Positions 63,584 through 64,000 of a stretch of DNA of 64,000 nt are shown one piece after another; positions within the stretch are counted from its first letter, which is position 1, and every line of letters begins with the position of its first letter. Under the pieces are notes generated by a model that was given only the letters and a program-made list of their open reading frames with translations, ran no database searches and was not told the DNA's origin. Position numbers and translations under genes: made by a program. The stretch is from assembly GCA_003254905.1 (NCBI GenBank), contig QANU01075041.1, forward strand, positions 62,001-126,000, in the 5' to 3' direction. The stretch is from Nissolia schottii. Lineage: Eukaryota > Streptophyta > Magnoliopsida > Fabales > Fabaceae.

Positions 63584-64000
63584 CCTGCATACATAATATA
63601 CAATTAACACATGTCTAGAACAGAATGAACATAAAAATTATCTCTATTGACGTGTGATATGAAAAGTATAGGTAATGTTATCCAAGACAGTCACCAAACA
63701 ACAGTCATAAAGCAAGGCTCTCACTTTAAGGTACGGCAATAAAGGATAGTATGGTCTCCAACAAATAGGTGAGTTCATAACTCATAAGCATAATGCAAAT
63801 TACCCAATTGGTCAATCCTATTAAATTCAACCCTTGGGTGCCCCTTCTTTACTTGGTTGGATTAAAGCTAGGTGATGATTCTTGTACATGGTTTGGGGAG
63901 AACTGTAGGTTGAGCATACTTCTTCCTTGGTTTTTTAGCGTCTATGTTGTCTTTCTTTTAAACAACTTCACAAGTATAGTTTACATTTTATATGTTCCAA

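Overview
The window is nuclear DNA from a flowering plant, most likely a woody core eudicot. It has GT-AG introns, plant-specific families (SnRK1 with a UBA-KA1 tail, AP2/ERF, plant mobile domain), AT-rich intergenic DNA and a dense layer of nested plant transposons. A 119-N gap and three single N bases mark it as draft assembly. The species cannot be fixed from sequence alone.

Four host genes are convincing. (1) 3029-5158, minus: an intronless Myb/SANT protein of the Reb1/TTF1/DMTF1 type with a long Lys-rich N-terminus. (2) 10068-14815, plus: a complete ten-exon SnRK1 catalytic subunit (KIN10 type, 516 aa), preceded by a probable 5'UTR exon. (3) 23303-24553, minus: an intronless AP2/ERF factor of the RAP2-11/ERN-like kind with a visible TATA box. 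(4) 50482-63486, minus: a complete ten-exon CSC1-like/OSCA osmosensitive channel (713 aa), whose introns hold transposons and the gap. A fifth reading frame (5957-6394, plus) looks like the C-terminal exon of an R2R3-MYB factor without its DNA-binding part. In both multi-exon genes every junction was read from GT/AG boundaries and the summed coding length is a multiple of three.

The most unusual locus is about 16.2-23.0 kb, a decayed composite Mutator-like element. A plant-mobile-domain (PMD) gene on the plus strand and a MULE transposase on the minus strand converge on a degenerate CCCTAA block. The whole is flanked by inverted arrays of a motif containing GGCGATTTCAG. A second PMD fragment lies at 47.9-48.3 kb.

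From 28.5 to 49.3 kb there is no convincing host gene. This part is a mosaic of LTR retrotransposons: a paired-LTR element at 37.9-41.2 kb, a solo Copia-like LTR at 28.7-29.2 kb, and several copies of a long LTR beginning TGTAACAC. It also holds MITEs and several tandem arrays, three of them built from CTCGAG or TTCGAA palindromes. RTE-type LINE 3' ends and Au-SINE-like tails occur at 7.1, 54.8, 59.4 and 61.1 kb. Four diverged copies of one non-coding segment are scattered between 26 and 43 kb.
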